Below the pieces are notes generated by a model that saw nothing but the letters and a program-made list of their open reading frames with translations, had not been told where the DNA came from and did not search any database. Below are positions 1-6,578 of a stretch of 20,466 nucleotides of DNA, piece by piece (position 1 is the first letter of the stretch; every line of letters begins with the position of its first letter). Both the position numbers and the translations under genes were made by a program. Origin of the DNA: Bacteroidales bacterium (GTDB lineage: Bacteria > Bacteroidota > Bacteroidia > Bacteroidales > Dysgonomonadaceae); assembly GCA_012728155.1 (NCBI GenBank), contig JAAYFR010000134.1, forward strand, positions 1 through 20,466. The letters are read 5' to 3'.

Positions 1-256
1 CCGTAGTTTCAATGGTGAAATGTTGTTGTAACGCATCGAATATCTTCTCGAGATGCCCACTACGGAGACGGGAAGGGGTTCCTCCGCCGAAGTAGATACT
101 CTGCACCGATTCGTGGATCTCATCCTTTCTAATTCGGGCTTCGGTACAAAGTGCACCGACGAAAGCATCCATCTGCGTTTCGTCGGTTCCCGTATAAAAA
201 TCGCAATAGCTGCACCGGGTCTTGCAGAAAGGGATGTGGATATATATGCCCGCCAC
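1..256 (-). CDS. hemW: HemW-like radical SAM heme chaperone, N-terminal part (cut by window edge)
   Basis: The first 85 codons of a minus-strand gene that runs off the left edge. The translated start reads MAGIYIHIPFCKTRCSYCDF, with the CxxxCxxC radical SAM cluster motif (CKTRCSYC) at about residues 11-18. A GGGTPS motif follows at about residues 62-67, typical of HemW and oxygen-independent coproporphyrinogen oxidase relatives. HemW is a cytoplasmic heme chaperone that binds a 4Fe-4S cluster and heme. I chose the GTG at 256-254 because it gives the family's usual M-A-G-[IL]-Y-I-H-I-P-F-C start and no ATG lies in frame nearby. It lies 32 bp after the stop of the upstream phosphodiesterase gene, so the two may share a transcript. 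True HemN is a weaker alternative, since its N-terminus is much longer. Confidence 0.9.
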   Translation of the reverse strand, partial: MAGIYIHIPFCKTRCSYCDFYTGTDETQMDAFVGALCTEARIRKDEIHESVQSIYFGGGTPSRLRSGHLEKIFDALQQHFTIETT

Positions 257-288
257 TTTCTTGCTCTTTTTTAGAGTTGCTACCGGGA

Positions 289-1065
289 TTATTGCGCCTG
301 CAGCATCTCTTTTACCCGCAATGGTTCGTCGGTTGTGATAAAGTCCACCTTCAGGTCAATGATCTTTTGGATGTCTTCCGGTTTGTTCACCGTCCACACG
401 TTCACTTTTTGTCCCAGTGCATGTGCTTCCTTCACCCAATCGGGTTTCTTATACACTACATTATAATGATAATCAAATCCGCTCAGCTTCATCGTGTCAA
501 GCACTTTGGGAGATAAATCCCCATTCAGGTAATAAACCGGAGCGTTGGGAGCAAGCTTCCTTGCCTGCTGTACGAAGTTGATTCCGAAGGCGATATACTC
601 TACCCTCTCTTCCAAGCCGCGTTCACGTACCATATTGATTATTTTTTCAGCCAGTAGGTCTTCTCTTTCTTTCGCCCTGTGCGACTTAAATTCAACGATC
701 AGTTTGATATGCTTGCATTTTTCAAATGCATCCAGATACTCTTCTGCTGTGGGTAACGGTTCACCATTGGCAAGCCTCACTTTTCGGAGTGTGGCAAAAG
801 GAGTATCCTGAATAATTAATTTTTCGCCATCCAGTGTCACATCGGCATCGTGGTTCACCACCGGTACTCCATCTGAAGAGAGCCATATATCCACCTCAGA
901 ACCATATACCTGGATAGAGTCGGCTTTCATCAAAGAGGTGATGGAGTTTTGCGCTGAACCGTCAGTCTTCCAGAAGCCACGGTGTGCAATGACCTGTTGT
1001 GCCTGTATAGCAGTTGCGCCAAACATAAAAAATAGTAAAAGAAGAAAAAAGAGATTTCGTTTCAT
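289..1065 (-). CDS. Secreted glycerophosphodiester phosphodiesterase (GDPD family)
   Basis: 258 residues. An N-terminal signal peptide (basic MKRN, then a Leu/Phe-rich core, cleavage near QAQ at about 20-23) predicts export to the periplasm. The mature protein starts with the GDPD hallmark HRG (28-30), followed by E57-x-D59 (EVDIW) and H72-D73 (NHD), the usual metal-binding and catalytic residues. The end of the TIM barrel reads VNVWTVNKPEDIQ followed by DFITTDEP, as in bacterial GDPDs. The family hydrolyses glycerophosphodiesters to glycerol-3-phosphate and an alcohol, so this is probably phospholipid head-group scavenging. The length is normal and all key residues are present. The gene precedes hemW on the same strand and is divergent from the NAD(P)HX repair gene. 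The exact substrate cannot be told. Confidence 0.9.
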   Translation of the reverse strand: MKRNLFFLLLLFFMFGATAIQAQQVIAHRGFWKTDGSAQNSITSLMKADSIQVYGSEVDIWLSSDGVPVVNHDADVTLDGEKLIIQDTPFATLRKVRLANGEPLPTAEEYLDAFEKCKHIKLIVEFKSHRAKEREDLLAEKIINMVRERGLEERVEYIAFGINFVQQARKLAPNAPVYYLNGDLSPKVLDTMKLSGFDYHYNVVYKKPDWVKEAHALGQKVNVWTVNKPEDIQKIIDLKVDFITTDEPLRVKEMLQAQ

Positions 1066-1367
1066 TTTGATTTTATTTTATTGGTAAATAATTTTTTTTA
1101 AAAGTACAACAATTGATCGAAATAGGAAAAAAAATGCAGATTTAATTGCAATAAATAGAGATTATATAGCTCCTTTCATCCCTTTTTCCCAATTTATTAT
1201 TTACCTTTGAACTGAAAGTTTTGCTATTCCATAGGAAACGACCCGCATCAATTGTGTGAAATAGAAAATAAAAGTTTTAATCGTATGAAACGAGCATGAC
1301 AACCATTTTACCCAAGATGATGATTATCGCGAGTTACATACACCTACAGGAAAAATGAAATAATCGT
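1066..1367. other. AT-rich intergenic region between divergent genes
   Basis: About 300 bp without a supportable gene. It holds poly-T/A tracts near the phosphodiesterase start and a TAnnTTTG-like box at 1202-1209. A 13-bp direct repeat TAATCGTATGAAA occurs at 1278-1290 and 1361-1373. The second copy carries the nnrD start codon, and the first yields only the four-codon ORF MKRA. A 20-codon ORF (1296-1358) and a start-less open frame (1289-1363) are also present, but neither can be supported as a gene. Confidence 0.5.
1202..1209 (+). promoter_or_regulatory. Candidate -7 box for the nnrD promoter
   Basis: TACCTTTG matches the Bacteroidetes -7 consensus TAnnTTTG. No clean TTTG -33 element lies 19-21 bp upstream. 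If used, it gives a 5' UTR of about 150 nt before the gene at 1368. This is a motif match only. Confidence 0.3.
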
Positions 1368-2870
1368 ATGAAAATCCTAACCTCCGAGCAGATCCGGAAG
1401 ATCGATGGTGAAACAATGTCAAGAGAGGGGATATCGTCTCTTGGTTTGATGAAGCGTGCCGCGGCAGCTTTCTATAATTTTTTCATTGAGAGATATAGCA
1501 ACAAAAATAGAGTGGTGGTTATTTTTGCCGGCGTTGGGAATAATGGCGGCGATGCATTGGTAGTAGCTCGCCTGTTACACAATTCGGGTTATCCGGTAAG
1601 AGTTTACATGGTGGAGTTCAGCAACCGTTATACCGAAGAGTGCGCCCATAATATCCGCCGTGTGAAAGCCGAAAATATTTCTTATAAAAAAATCGTTCAT
1701 AAGAGGGATATTCCTGATTTTGAACCATTCGATCTGGTGATCGACGGTATATTCGGTACGGGATTGACGAGGGAGGTGAGCGGGATAGCTGCCGAGGTGA
1801 TTCACCGAATTAACAAGAGTGAGAAGGAGGTAATCAGTATTGATGTGCCGAGTGGTTTGTTTACTGACCGAAAGACAAAACTGGCGGTGAAAGCGACAGA
1901 AACGGTCACTTTTCAAATTCCTAAGTTGTCGCTCTACCTTCCCGAGAACGCCCCATTTATCGGAAAGGTACATATTGTAAATATAGGTCTACACGAAACA
2001 GCTATCGCTGAAGCGGAAACCCATATCTATATGACAGAAGCAAAGGATATTAAAAAGATGCTGAAGCCACTTTCCAAATTTGCCCATAAAGGAACTCAGG
2101 GGCATGCATTGATTATTGGAGGGAGCCTTGGCAAGTGCGGATCGCTCTTCCTGGCATCGAAAGCTGCTTTAAAAACCGGTTGTGGACTGGTTACCGCCTA
2201 TCTTCCTCAATGTGGCGTTGCGGCGATGCAATCTTATTTTCCCGAAGCGATGGCGATGGGGGACAGGGGTGCCGACCATATCACCTCTATCGATTATAGT
2301 CTGACTCCCGATGCGGTAGGTATCGGCATGGGGATGGGGCAGCATGAGGAGACCGCACAGGCATTGTATCGCTTCTTGAGAAAGAACGTCGCTCCCTTGG
2401 TAGTGGATGCCGACGGATTGAATATCCTTTCCCTCCATCCTGAGTGGTTTACACTGCTGTCGGAAGGGACCATTCTCACTCCCCATCCGAAAGAGCTCCA
2501 ACGGCTGATAGGTGAATGGCGCGACGATTATGACAAAATAGAGAAAACAAAGCTGTTTGCACAAAAATATGGGGTAATTGTGGTGATAAAAGGAGCCTAT
2601 ACGCTGATCATGGACGGGAAAGAGATATATCTGAACAGCAGTGGTACACCGGCATTGGCCACCGCGGGGAGCGGTGATGTGCTGACAGGAATGATTGGGA
2701 GCTTGCTGGCACAGGGTTATCCACCTTTAGAAGCCGCAAAGATAGGGGTCTTCCTGCATGGAATGAGTGCTGATATTACCGAAGATACGGTGCATCCTCG
2801 TAGCTTTGTAGCGTCGGATATCATTGAAAATATAGGGAATGCGTACAGGATAATAGAAAAAAAGAGCTGA
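1368..2870 (+). CDS. nnrD: Bifunctional NAD(P)H-hydrate epimerase / ADP-dependent NAD(P)H-hydrate dehydratase
   Basis: 500 residues, the normal length of the fused YjeF_N-carbohydrate kinase protein. The N-terminal epimerase half starts MKILTSEQIRKID and carries GVGNNGGDA (about 55-63) and the DGIFGTG stretch. The C-terminal half (from about 225) is the ribokinase-like dehydratase, with VDADGLNIL, LTPHPKEL and the nucleotide-binding ATAGSGDVLTGM motif (about 430-441). The enzyme repairs damaged NADHX and NADPHX: the epimerase half interconverts R and S forms and the dehydratase half uses ADP to restore the cofactor. All motifs look intact. The ATG at 1368 follows an A-rich tract with no Shine-Dalgarno, typical of this phylum. 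The gene stands alone, with the rplU promoter starting just after its stop. Confidence 0.95.
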   Translation: MKILTSEQIRKIDGETMSREGISSLGLMKRAAAAFYNFFIERYSNKNRVVVIFAGVGNNGGDALVVARLLHNSGYPVRVYMVEFSNRYTEECAHNIRRVKAENISYKKIVHKRDIPDFEPFDLVIDGIFGTGLTREVSGIAAEVIHRINKSEKEVISIDVPSGLFTDRKTKLAVKATETVTFQIPKLSLYLPENAPFIGKVHIVNIGLHETAIAEAETHIYMTEAKDIKKMLKPLSKFAHKGTQGHALIIGGSLGKCGSLFLASKAALKTGCGLVTAYLPQCGVAAMQSYFPEAMAMGDRGADHITSIDYSLTPDAVGIGMGMGQHEETAQALYRFLRKNVAPLVVDADGLNILSLHPEWFTLLSEGTILTPHPKELQRLIGEWRDDYDKIEKTKLFAQKYGVIVVIKGAYTLIMDGKEIYLNSSGTPALATAGSGDVLTGMIGSLLAQGYPPLEAAKIGVFLHGMSADITEDTVHPRSFVASDIIENIGNAYRIIEKKS

Positions 2871-2874
2871 TCTG

Positions 2875-2906
2875 TTTGGGTTTCCCAAATTAATTATGTA
2901 ATTTTG
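2875..2906 (+). promoter_or_regulatory. Promoter of the rplU-rpmA operon
   Basis: TTTG (2875-2878), 20 bp, then TAATTTTG (2899-2906). This is an exact match to the Bacteroidetes vegetative pattern TTTG-N19/21-TAnnTTTG. Transcription should start near 2912, leaving a leader of about 75 nt before rplU. The placement right after nnrD supports an independent ribosomal-protein operon. Confidence 0.65.
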
Positions 2907-2911
2907 CACCT

Positions 2912-2987
2912 CAATTTGCCAATAGGCCAAAAAAGAGGCTGCGGAGTGTGGCCCGCCTCAGGCGTGTAACTTCAGGTTATTTTTATT
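2912..2987 (+). promoter_or_regulatory. Structured rplU mRNA leader (possible ribosomal-protein autoregulatory element)
   Basis: The predicted 5' UTR is unusually GC-rich for an intergenic region here. Two mutually exclusive pairings are visible: GAGGC (2935-2939) with GCCTC (2955-2959), or GCGG (2941-2944) with CCGC (2953-2956). A tight CGCC-TCA-GGCG hairpin overlaps their 3' side. Such a fold just upstream of a ribosomal protein gene fits an L21-type leader, but no family assignment can be made by eye. Confidence 0.35.
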
Positions 2988-3299
2988 ATGTACGTCATTG
3001 TAGAGATTCAGGGTCAACAGTTTAAAGTTGAACAAGACCAGAAATTATTTGTCCACAGGATCAACGCCGATCAGGGTGCTGAGGTGGAATTCGAAAAAGT
3101 GATGCTCGTAGACAAGGATGGTGCCGTAACAGTAGGCGCACCGGTTATCGATGGAGCGAAAGTGGTAGTGGAAGTCCTTTCCCACGTGAAAGGCGACAAA
3201 GTCCTTGTCTTCAAGAAGAAAAGAAGGAAAGGCTACCGGAAGCTGAACGGTCACCGTCAACAGTTTTCGCAAGTGAGAGTAAAAGAGATTGTTGCTTAA
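2988..3299 (+). CDS. rplU: 50S ribosomal protein L21 (bL21)
   Basis: 103 residues, the usual length. The start MYVIVEIQGQQFKVE, the central VLVFKKKRRKGYRKLNGHRQ (basic, rRNA-binding) and the VKEIVA end are characteristic of bL21, which binds 23S rRNA in the large subunit. It sits 20 bp upstream of rpmA in the near-universal rplU-rpmA order, so co-transcription from the promoter at 2875-2906 is expected. Nothing is unusual. Confidence 0.98.
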   Translation: MYVIVEIQGQQFKVEQDQKLFVHRINADQGAEVEFEKVMLVDKDGAVTVGAPVIDGAKVVVEVLSHVKGDKVLVFKKKRRKGYRKLNGHRQQFSQVRVKEIVA

Positions 3300-3319
3300 T
3301 CAGTTAAAATCAGAAGGAA

Positions 3320-3589
3320 ATGGCACATAAGAAAGGTGTAGGTAGTTCCAAGAACGGCCGCGAATCGGAAAGTAAACGATTGGGCGTGAAAATATTCGGT
3401 GGTGAGATGGCGAAAGCCGGTAATATCCTGGTGCGTCAGCGCGGGACATCGCATCATGCCGGAGAGAATGTGGGTATTGGTAAGGACCATACCTTGTTTG
3501 CACTGGTAGACGGTGTGGGGGTTTTCCGTAAAAAGAGAAACAACCGCTCATTCGTATCGGTACAACCGCAAGTACAGGCAGAAGCTTAA
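3320..3589 (+). CDS. rpmA: 50S ribosomal protein L27 (bL27)
   Basis: 89 residues. The N-terminus MAHKKGVGSSKNGRESESKR is the standard bL27 start, which reaches toward the peptidyl transferase centre. The cleavable N-terminal extension found in Firmicutes is absent. GGEMAKAGNILVRQRGT and GIGKDHTLFAL follow as in the family. It is second in the rplU-rpmA operon, and a hairpin (TCCCG/CGGGA, 3608-3622) and an intrinsic terminator lie downstream. Confidence 0.98.
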   Translation: MAHKKGVGSSKNGRESESKRLGVKIFGGEMAKAGNILVRQRGTSHHAGENVGIGKDHTLFALVDGVGVFRKKRNNRSFVSVQPQVQAEA

Positions 3590-3655
3590 CAGCAATTGCC
3601 TTTGGTATCCCGGTAAGCGGGAGTTTGAACCATAAAATATAATTTTTTAGTTGAT

Positions 3656-3697
3656 AAAAACAGCCTGCTTCCCAAAGTATGGTTGTTTTTATTTTTT
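3656..3697 (+). terminator. Intrinsic terminator after rpmA
   Basis: AAAAACAGCC (3656-3665) pairs with GGTTGTTTTT (3681-3690) through ten base pairs including one G-U, around a 15-nt loop. A T-rich run to 3697 follows. The stem ends about 100 bp after rpmA and just before the methyltransferase start, so it probably closes the ribosomal operon. Confidence 0.55.
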
Positions 3698-3709
3698 GTA
3701 TATCGCCAT

Positions 3710-4972
3710 ATGCAGTTGACTCCCGAGCAGAAACAGTTTATCTTGATGCATGAACGAGAAGAGGTGCTTGAAACGGCGCTACGTTACATGCGGAGCGATA
3801 TGCCGTTGTTATTGGCACAAATTGCAGGGCGGCAAATGGCGGAAAAGAAAATCCCTTCGTGGTATGCGGCGAGAGAGATCATCTATCCTCCGCATCTCTC
3901 TCTGGAACAGTCGTCGTCGGAGCTGACCGCCCTTTATAAGGCTTCACTGGTTTTGGCAAATAGTGACAAGAAGCTCAATTTCGCATCAGACGAGCCGATT
4001 GACTCTAATCCGGTGAACCGGAAAAACAGCCACTTCGCCGATTTGACCGGAGGTATGGGAGTCGATTTCTCATTCATGTCGCCCCATTTCCGGAATGCGG
4101 CCTATGTGGAGCAGGATCAGAAATTATGCCGGATTGCGGAGCATAATTTCGGAGTATTGGGGTTGACAAATGTTTCGCTGCATTGTAGCGACGCGGAGAG
4201 TTTCTTGAAAGGGATATCTCTGCTCGATTTTATCTATCTCGATCCTTCACGGCGGGATGAAAGCGGGCGAAAACTGTTCAGGATAGAGGATTGCACGCCG
4301 GACCTGTCGAAGATAAAAACCTTATTGTTTGAAAGGAGTGATAACGTCATGGTGAAATATTCACCTATGTTTGATATCTCTCTGGCAGTGAATACCCTTG
4401 CTTGCGTGAGAGAAGTACATATTGTGTCAGTGGAAAATGAATGCAAGGAGCTGCTTTTCCTGTTATCGAAAAATGATGAGGCTGTTGAGAGTGCAACTGA
4501 GCCGTTGTTTGTGGCTGTAAACCTTAAGAAAGCAGGTGGAGAAGAGTGCTTTTCTTTTGCCATGGAGCAGGAGCAAAAAGCAACAATTCCCTTTGCCAAT
4601 GAACCGGGGCATTATTTATATGAACCCAATGCATCCATCCTGAAAGCGGGTGCTTTTAAGTCGGTGGCAGTGCTTTATAATCTTCAAAAACTGCATATCA
4701 ACAGCCATCTATATACTTCGGATAAACTTGTAAAGGATTTCCCCGGACGAATTTTTAAGGTGGAGACTTTCTTTATACCTAACAAAAAAAATATAAAAAG
4801 CTTTTCACAAGAAACGAAAAAAGCGAATATAACTGTCCGTAATTTCCCGATGACCGTCGCCGAAATCCGCCGTAAAACCGGATTACAGGATGGTGGTGAT
4901 ACCTACCTGTTTGCTACCACACTCTCCGATGAACGGAAAGTGTGGATCGTCTGCAGGAGAATGTTGTCCTGA
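3710..4972 (+). CDS. PG_1098-like SAM-dependent methyltransferase with C-terminal THUMP-like domain
   Basis: 420 residues from the ATG at 3710. An earlier TTG at 3683 lies inside the terminator stem and is rejected. The N-terminal helical part is followed by a Rossmann methyltransferase core with motif I DLTGGMGVD (about 110-118), the acidic end of the next strand in AYVEQD, and LDPSRRDE (about 174-181) in the motif IV position. The last 80 or so residues (KDFPGRIFKVE to VWIVCRR) match the THUMP-like domain of the Bacteroidetes family typified by Porphyromonas gingivalis PG_1098. THUMP domains suggest an RNA substrate, but the methylated nucleotide is not known to me. The gene looks intact. 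A diverged remnant of a related C-terminus lies at about 6150-6222. Confidence 0.8.
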   Translation: MQLTPEQKQFILMHEREEVLETALRYMRSDMPLLLAQIAGRQMAEKKIPSWYAAREIIYPPHLSLEQSSSELTALYKASLVLANSDKKLNFASDEPIDSNPVNRKNSHFADLTGGMGVDFSFMSPHFRNAAYVEQDQKLCRIAEHNFGVLGLTNVSLHCSDAESFLKGISLLDFIYLDPSRRDESGRKLFRIEDCTPDLSKIKTLLFERSDNVMVKYSPMFDISLAVNTLACVREVHIVSVENECKELLFLLSKNDEAVESATEPLFVAVNLKKAGGEECFSFAMEQEQKATIPFANEPGHYLYEPNASILKAGAFKSVAVLYNLQKLHINSHLYTSDKLVKDFPGRIFKVETFFIPNKKNIKSFSQETKKANITVRNFPMTVAEIRRKTGLQDGGDTYLFATTLSDERKVWIVCRRMLS

Positions 4973-5083
4973 ATTTGTAACCGGTCGTATCTATTTCTAT
5001 GTAGGACCTGGTATGGGAATGTCGATGTTATTCATGCACTTCACTGTTTGTTGGTTATAAGTCACTAATTAGTAATTGTTTTT

Positions 5084-5091
5084 TATCTTTG
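5084..5091 (+). promoter_or_regulatory. Candidate -7 box upstream of the antitoxin-toxin operon
   Basis: TATCTTTG is an exact TAnnTTTG match, about 45 bp before the antitoxin ATG. No TTTG lies at the optimal -33 distance; the nearest, at 5047-5050, is too far upstream. Confidence 0.35.
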
Positions 5092-5135
5092 TAGTTGATT
5101 TATTATTTTATGCTATTGCTTTAATTGAATTTATT

Positions 5136-5558
5136 ATGGAACGTATCGTACTGGAAGTAAGCGAAATTTCCGCGCGCAGATGGAATGCTTTGTCCCGCGA
5201 AGAGCAGGAAGGTCTTACCCGGTTGTTGGAAGATCTTGTTCTACAACTGATTGAGGATAATAGTTCCGCGGCAGAGTTTCCCAAAACTGTGAATGAATCT
5301 GAGACTGTCTATAAAACAACTCAGGAAAAACGTGAACAACGCATGAGGCAGGAAAGGATGAACGAACTTTTTGCCTTTTTGGAAAAACAGCGTCAAGAAG
5401 CCGAAAAAAGAGGATTTAGCGACGATTTTCTTCAAAATATCATGGATGAGTTAGCCAACCGGCAACTTTGGGAGATCATGAAAAAAGGCTCTAAAGAGGC
5501 AGCCGCTTCGGGATTAACTCAGGGGAAACTGAACGAATTGCTGGAACATGACGACTAA
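5136..5558 (+). CDS. Putative antitoxin of a PIN-domain toxin-antitoxin pair
   Basis: 140 residues from the ATG at 5136, which matches the start of related short proteins (MERIVLEVSE). I see no DNA-binding fold with certainty. The N-terminal third resembles a small dimerisation region (ISARRWNALSREEQEGLTRLLEDL), followed by a charged linker. The C-terminal half contains two spaced copies of the same pattern, E-A-x3-G-[FL]-[ST]-x3-L-x2-[IL]-[ML]: one around EAEKRGFSDDFLQNIM and one around EAAASGLTQGKLNELL. In related antitoxins this tail typically occurs once and is thought to bind the toxin. The 3' end overlaps the toxin start by 11 bp, the usual coupled arrangement. The antitoxin assignment rests on context and this tail. 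Confidence 0.6.
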   Translation: MERIVLEVSEISARRWNALSREEQEGLTRLLEDLVLQLIEDNSSAAEFPKTVNESETVYKTTQEKREQRMRQERMNELFAFLEKQRQEAEKRGFSDDFLQNIMDELANRQLWEIMKKGSKEAAASGLTQGKLNELLEHDD

Positions 5559-5959
5559 ATACTGGGTATTTGACACCAATATTCTTTTCAGCGCTCTGAT
5601 TAATGAGCACGGCATTCCTGCCCGTGCCTTGCAAAAAGCAAGAACGAAGGGGCGTATAGTGATAAGTTCTGCTGTTGCTTCAGAATACACGGAGGTTTTT
5701 AACCGTCCCAAGTTCAACAAATATATTCCAATAGAAATCCGTACTATATTTAATTGAAAATATTATTTCGAGAGCCTTGTTTGTGAATATCAAAGAAGTT
5801 ATCCGCGCCTGCCGGGATCCAAAGGACGATATGTTTCTGGAACTTGCTGTAGCCTCCGGAGCATCCTGCATTGTTACGGGTGATAAGGCGCTGCTTGAAC
5901 TCGATCCTTTCCGGGATATCCGCATTCTTTCGGCGGCTGATTTTATGACATTATTTTGA
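5548..5959 (+). pseudogene. PIN-domain RNase toxin, disrupted by a frameshift
   Basis: Two frames together make one complete PIN protein of about 137 residues. The first piece (5548-5757, 69 residues) has the start KYWVFDTNILFSALI, with the catalytic Asp at residue 9 and an acidic SEYTEV helix at about 45-50. It ends at a stop right after the T run at 5749-5751. The second piece resumes in the +1 frame at about 5752 and runs to 5959. It carries ACRDPKDDMFLELA and CIVTGDKALLELDPF, the remaining PIN acidic positions, and ends LSAADFMTLF as family members do. One extra T, or two missing bases, would explain the break. All four acidic sites survive, so the lesion is recent, a sequencing error, or bypassed by frameshifting. 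PIN toxins are Mg-dependent ribonucleases. Confidence 0.8.
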
Positions 5960-5966
5960 TCAGTGA

Positions 5967-6035
5967 CAATGTATTGAAACTATCTACGTCAGAAGGAAAA
6001 ATTACTTATCGTCTGACGAAGCACAGAGTACATTG
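5967..6035. repeat. Nested inverted repeat downstream of the PIN toxin
   Basis: Outer arms CAATGTA (5967-5973) and TACATTG (6029-6035) enclose inner arms CGTCAGA (5987-5993) and TCTGACG (6012-6018). Both pairs are perfect 7-mers, and the bases between outer and inner arms do not pair. It may be a weak terminator or the edge of an inserted segment. No T run follows. Confidence 0.4.
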
Positions 6036-6149
6036 ATAGCAACGGTGCGGATAAATGTGGTTTTGCCCGACATATTAGAACCTGTCAATAAAATCGATTT
6101 GTCTTCAATTTTTAACGAGTTAGGGTATACTTTCAAGTCAGCGACACAG

Positions 6150-6242
6150 TTGTATATCTACTTATTCGCCACTACACTCTTGTGCGGGCTGAGAGTCTAC
6201 GTTGTTTGTAAAAGAATACCAGATAAACGCCTACCAGAATAA
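6150..6242 (+). pseudogene. Remnant of a THUMP-like domain C-terminus (methyltransferase relic)
   Basis: An open frame (6033-6242) ends with YLFATTLLCGLRVYVVCKRI, which parallels YLFATTLSDERKVWIVCRRM at the end of the intact methyltransferase at 3710-4972. The seven-residue block YLFATTL is identical, but its codons differ at many third positions. This is therefore an old or separately acquired homologue and not a fresh local duplication. No methyltransferase core precedes it. The part of the frame before about 6150 (MIATVRINVVLPDIL) shows no convincing match beyond a shared TVR. It ends at the truncated lgt gene and is not expected to be functional. Confidence 0.5.
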
Positions 6243-6578
6243 GTGGCTGGCAAGCCCTCTGTAACCCGTGAATTTGAATGTGCCGCCTTCCCACGAAAAC
6301 GGTAGGAACATTTCAAGGGGATGTTTCAGATAATATTCCGGCTGATAGAACAGACAGTGCCCTAAACGCGCACCCGCCACGATACCCACAAAGCAATATA
6401 ATGCCAGTCTTGCATAGTCGTCGTCCGATAATCCTTCTTTCTTAAAGATTTTCTTTACGATCCATGCACTGAGTATCAGTCCGCCGACGAATAATATATT
6501 ATAGTATCCCAAGGTAAAACCGTTGGTATGTATGATATTGGGATCAACATCCCAGTTAATATAAAGCAGTGGGTTCAT
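6231..6578 (-). pseudogene. lgt: Prolipoprotein diacylglyceryl transferase, C-terminally truncated
   Basis: 115 residues that match the N-terminal third to half of Lgt. They start MNPLLYINWDVDPNI, then a first membrane segment (GYYNILFVGGLILSAWIV), GARLGHCLFYQPEYYL (residues near 72-87), and GYRGLASH just before the end. In intact Lgt the reading continues from RGLASHGA through several more membrane helices to about 260-280 residues. Here it ends LFW-stop, so the homology breaks at about position 6245. Lgt transfers diacylglyceryl from phosphatidylglycerol to lipobox cysteines. The fragment lacks later conserved regions and should be inactive. It overlaps the upstream membrane protein gene by 4 bp (ATGA), so it was once the last gene of the sigma operon. 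An intact lgt must exist elsewhere if lipoproteins are made. Confidence 0.85.

Noticed and set aside
1296..1358. 20-codon ORF upstream of nnrD as an attenuator leader peptide
   Set aside because: No runs of one amino acid, no terminator hairpin before nnrD, and no reason for such control of a repair enzyme.
3608..3622. TCCCG-GTAAG-CGGGA hairpin after rpmA followed by GTTTGAACC, resembling a tRNA T-arm
   Set aside because: There is no acceptor stem, anticodon arm or CCA context. The T-loop-like word is not flanked by a pairing stem.
3683..3709. Longer start for the methyltransferase at TTG 3683
   Set aside because: It lies inside the terminator stem and T run and adds a non-conserved MFLFFVYRH. 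The ATG at 3710 fits the family start.
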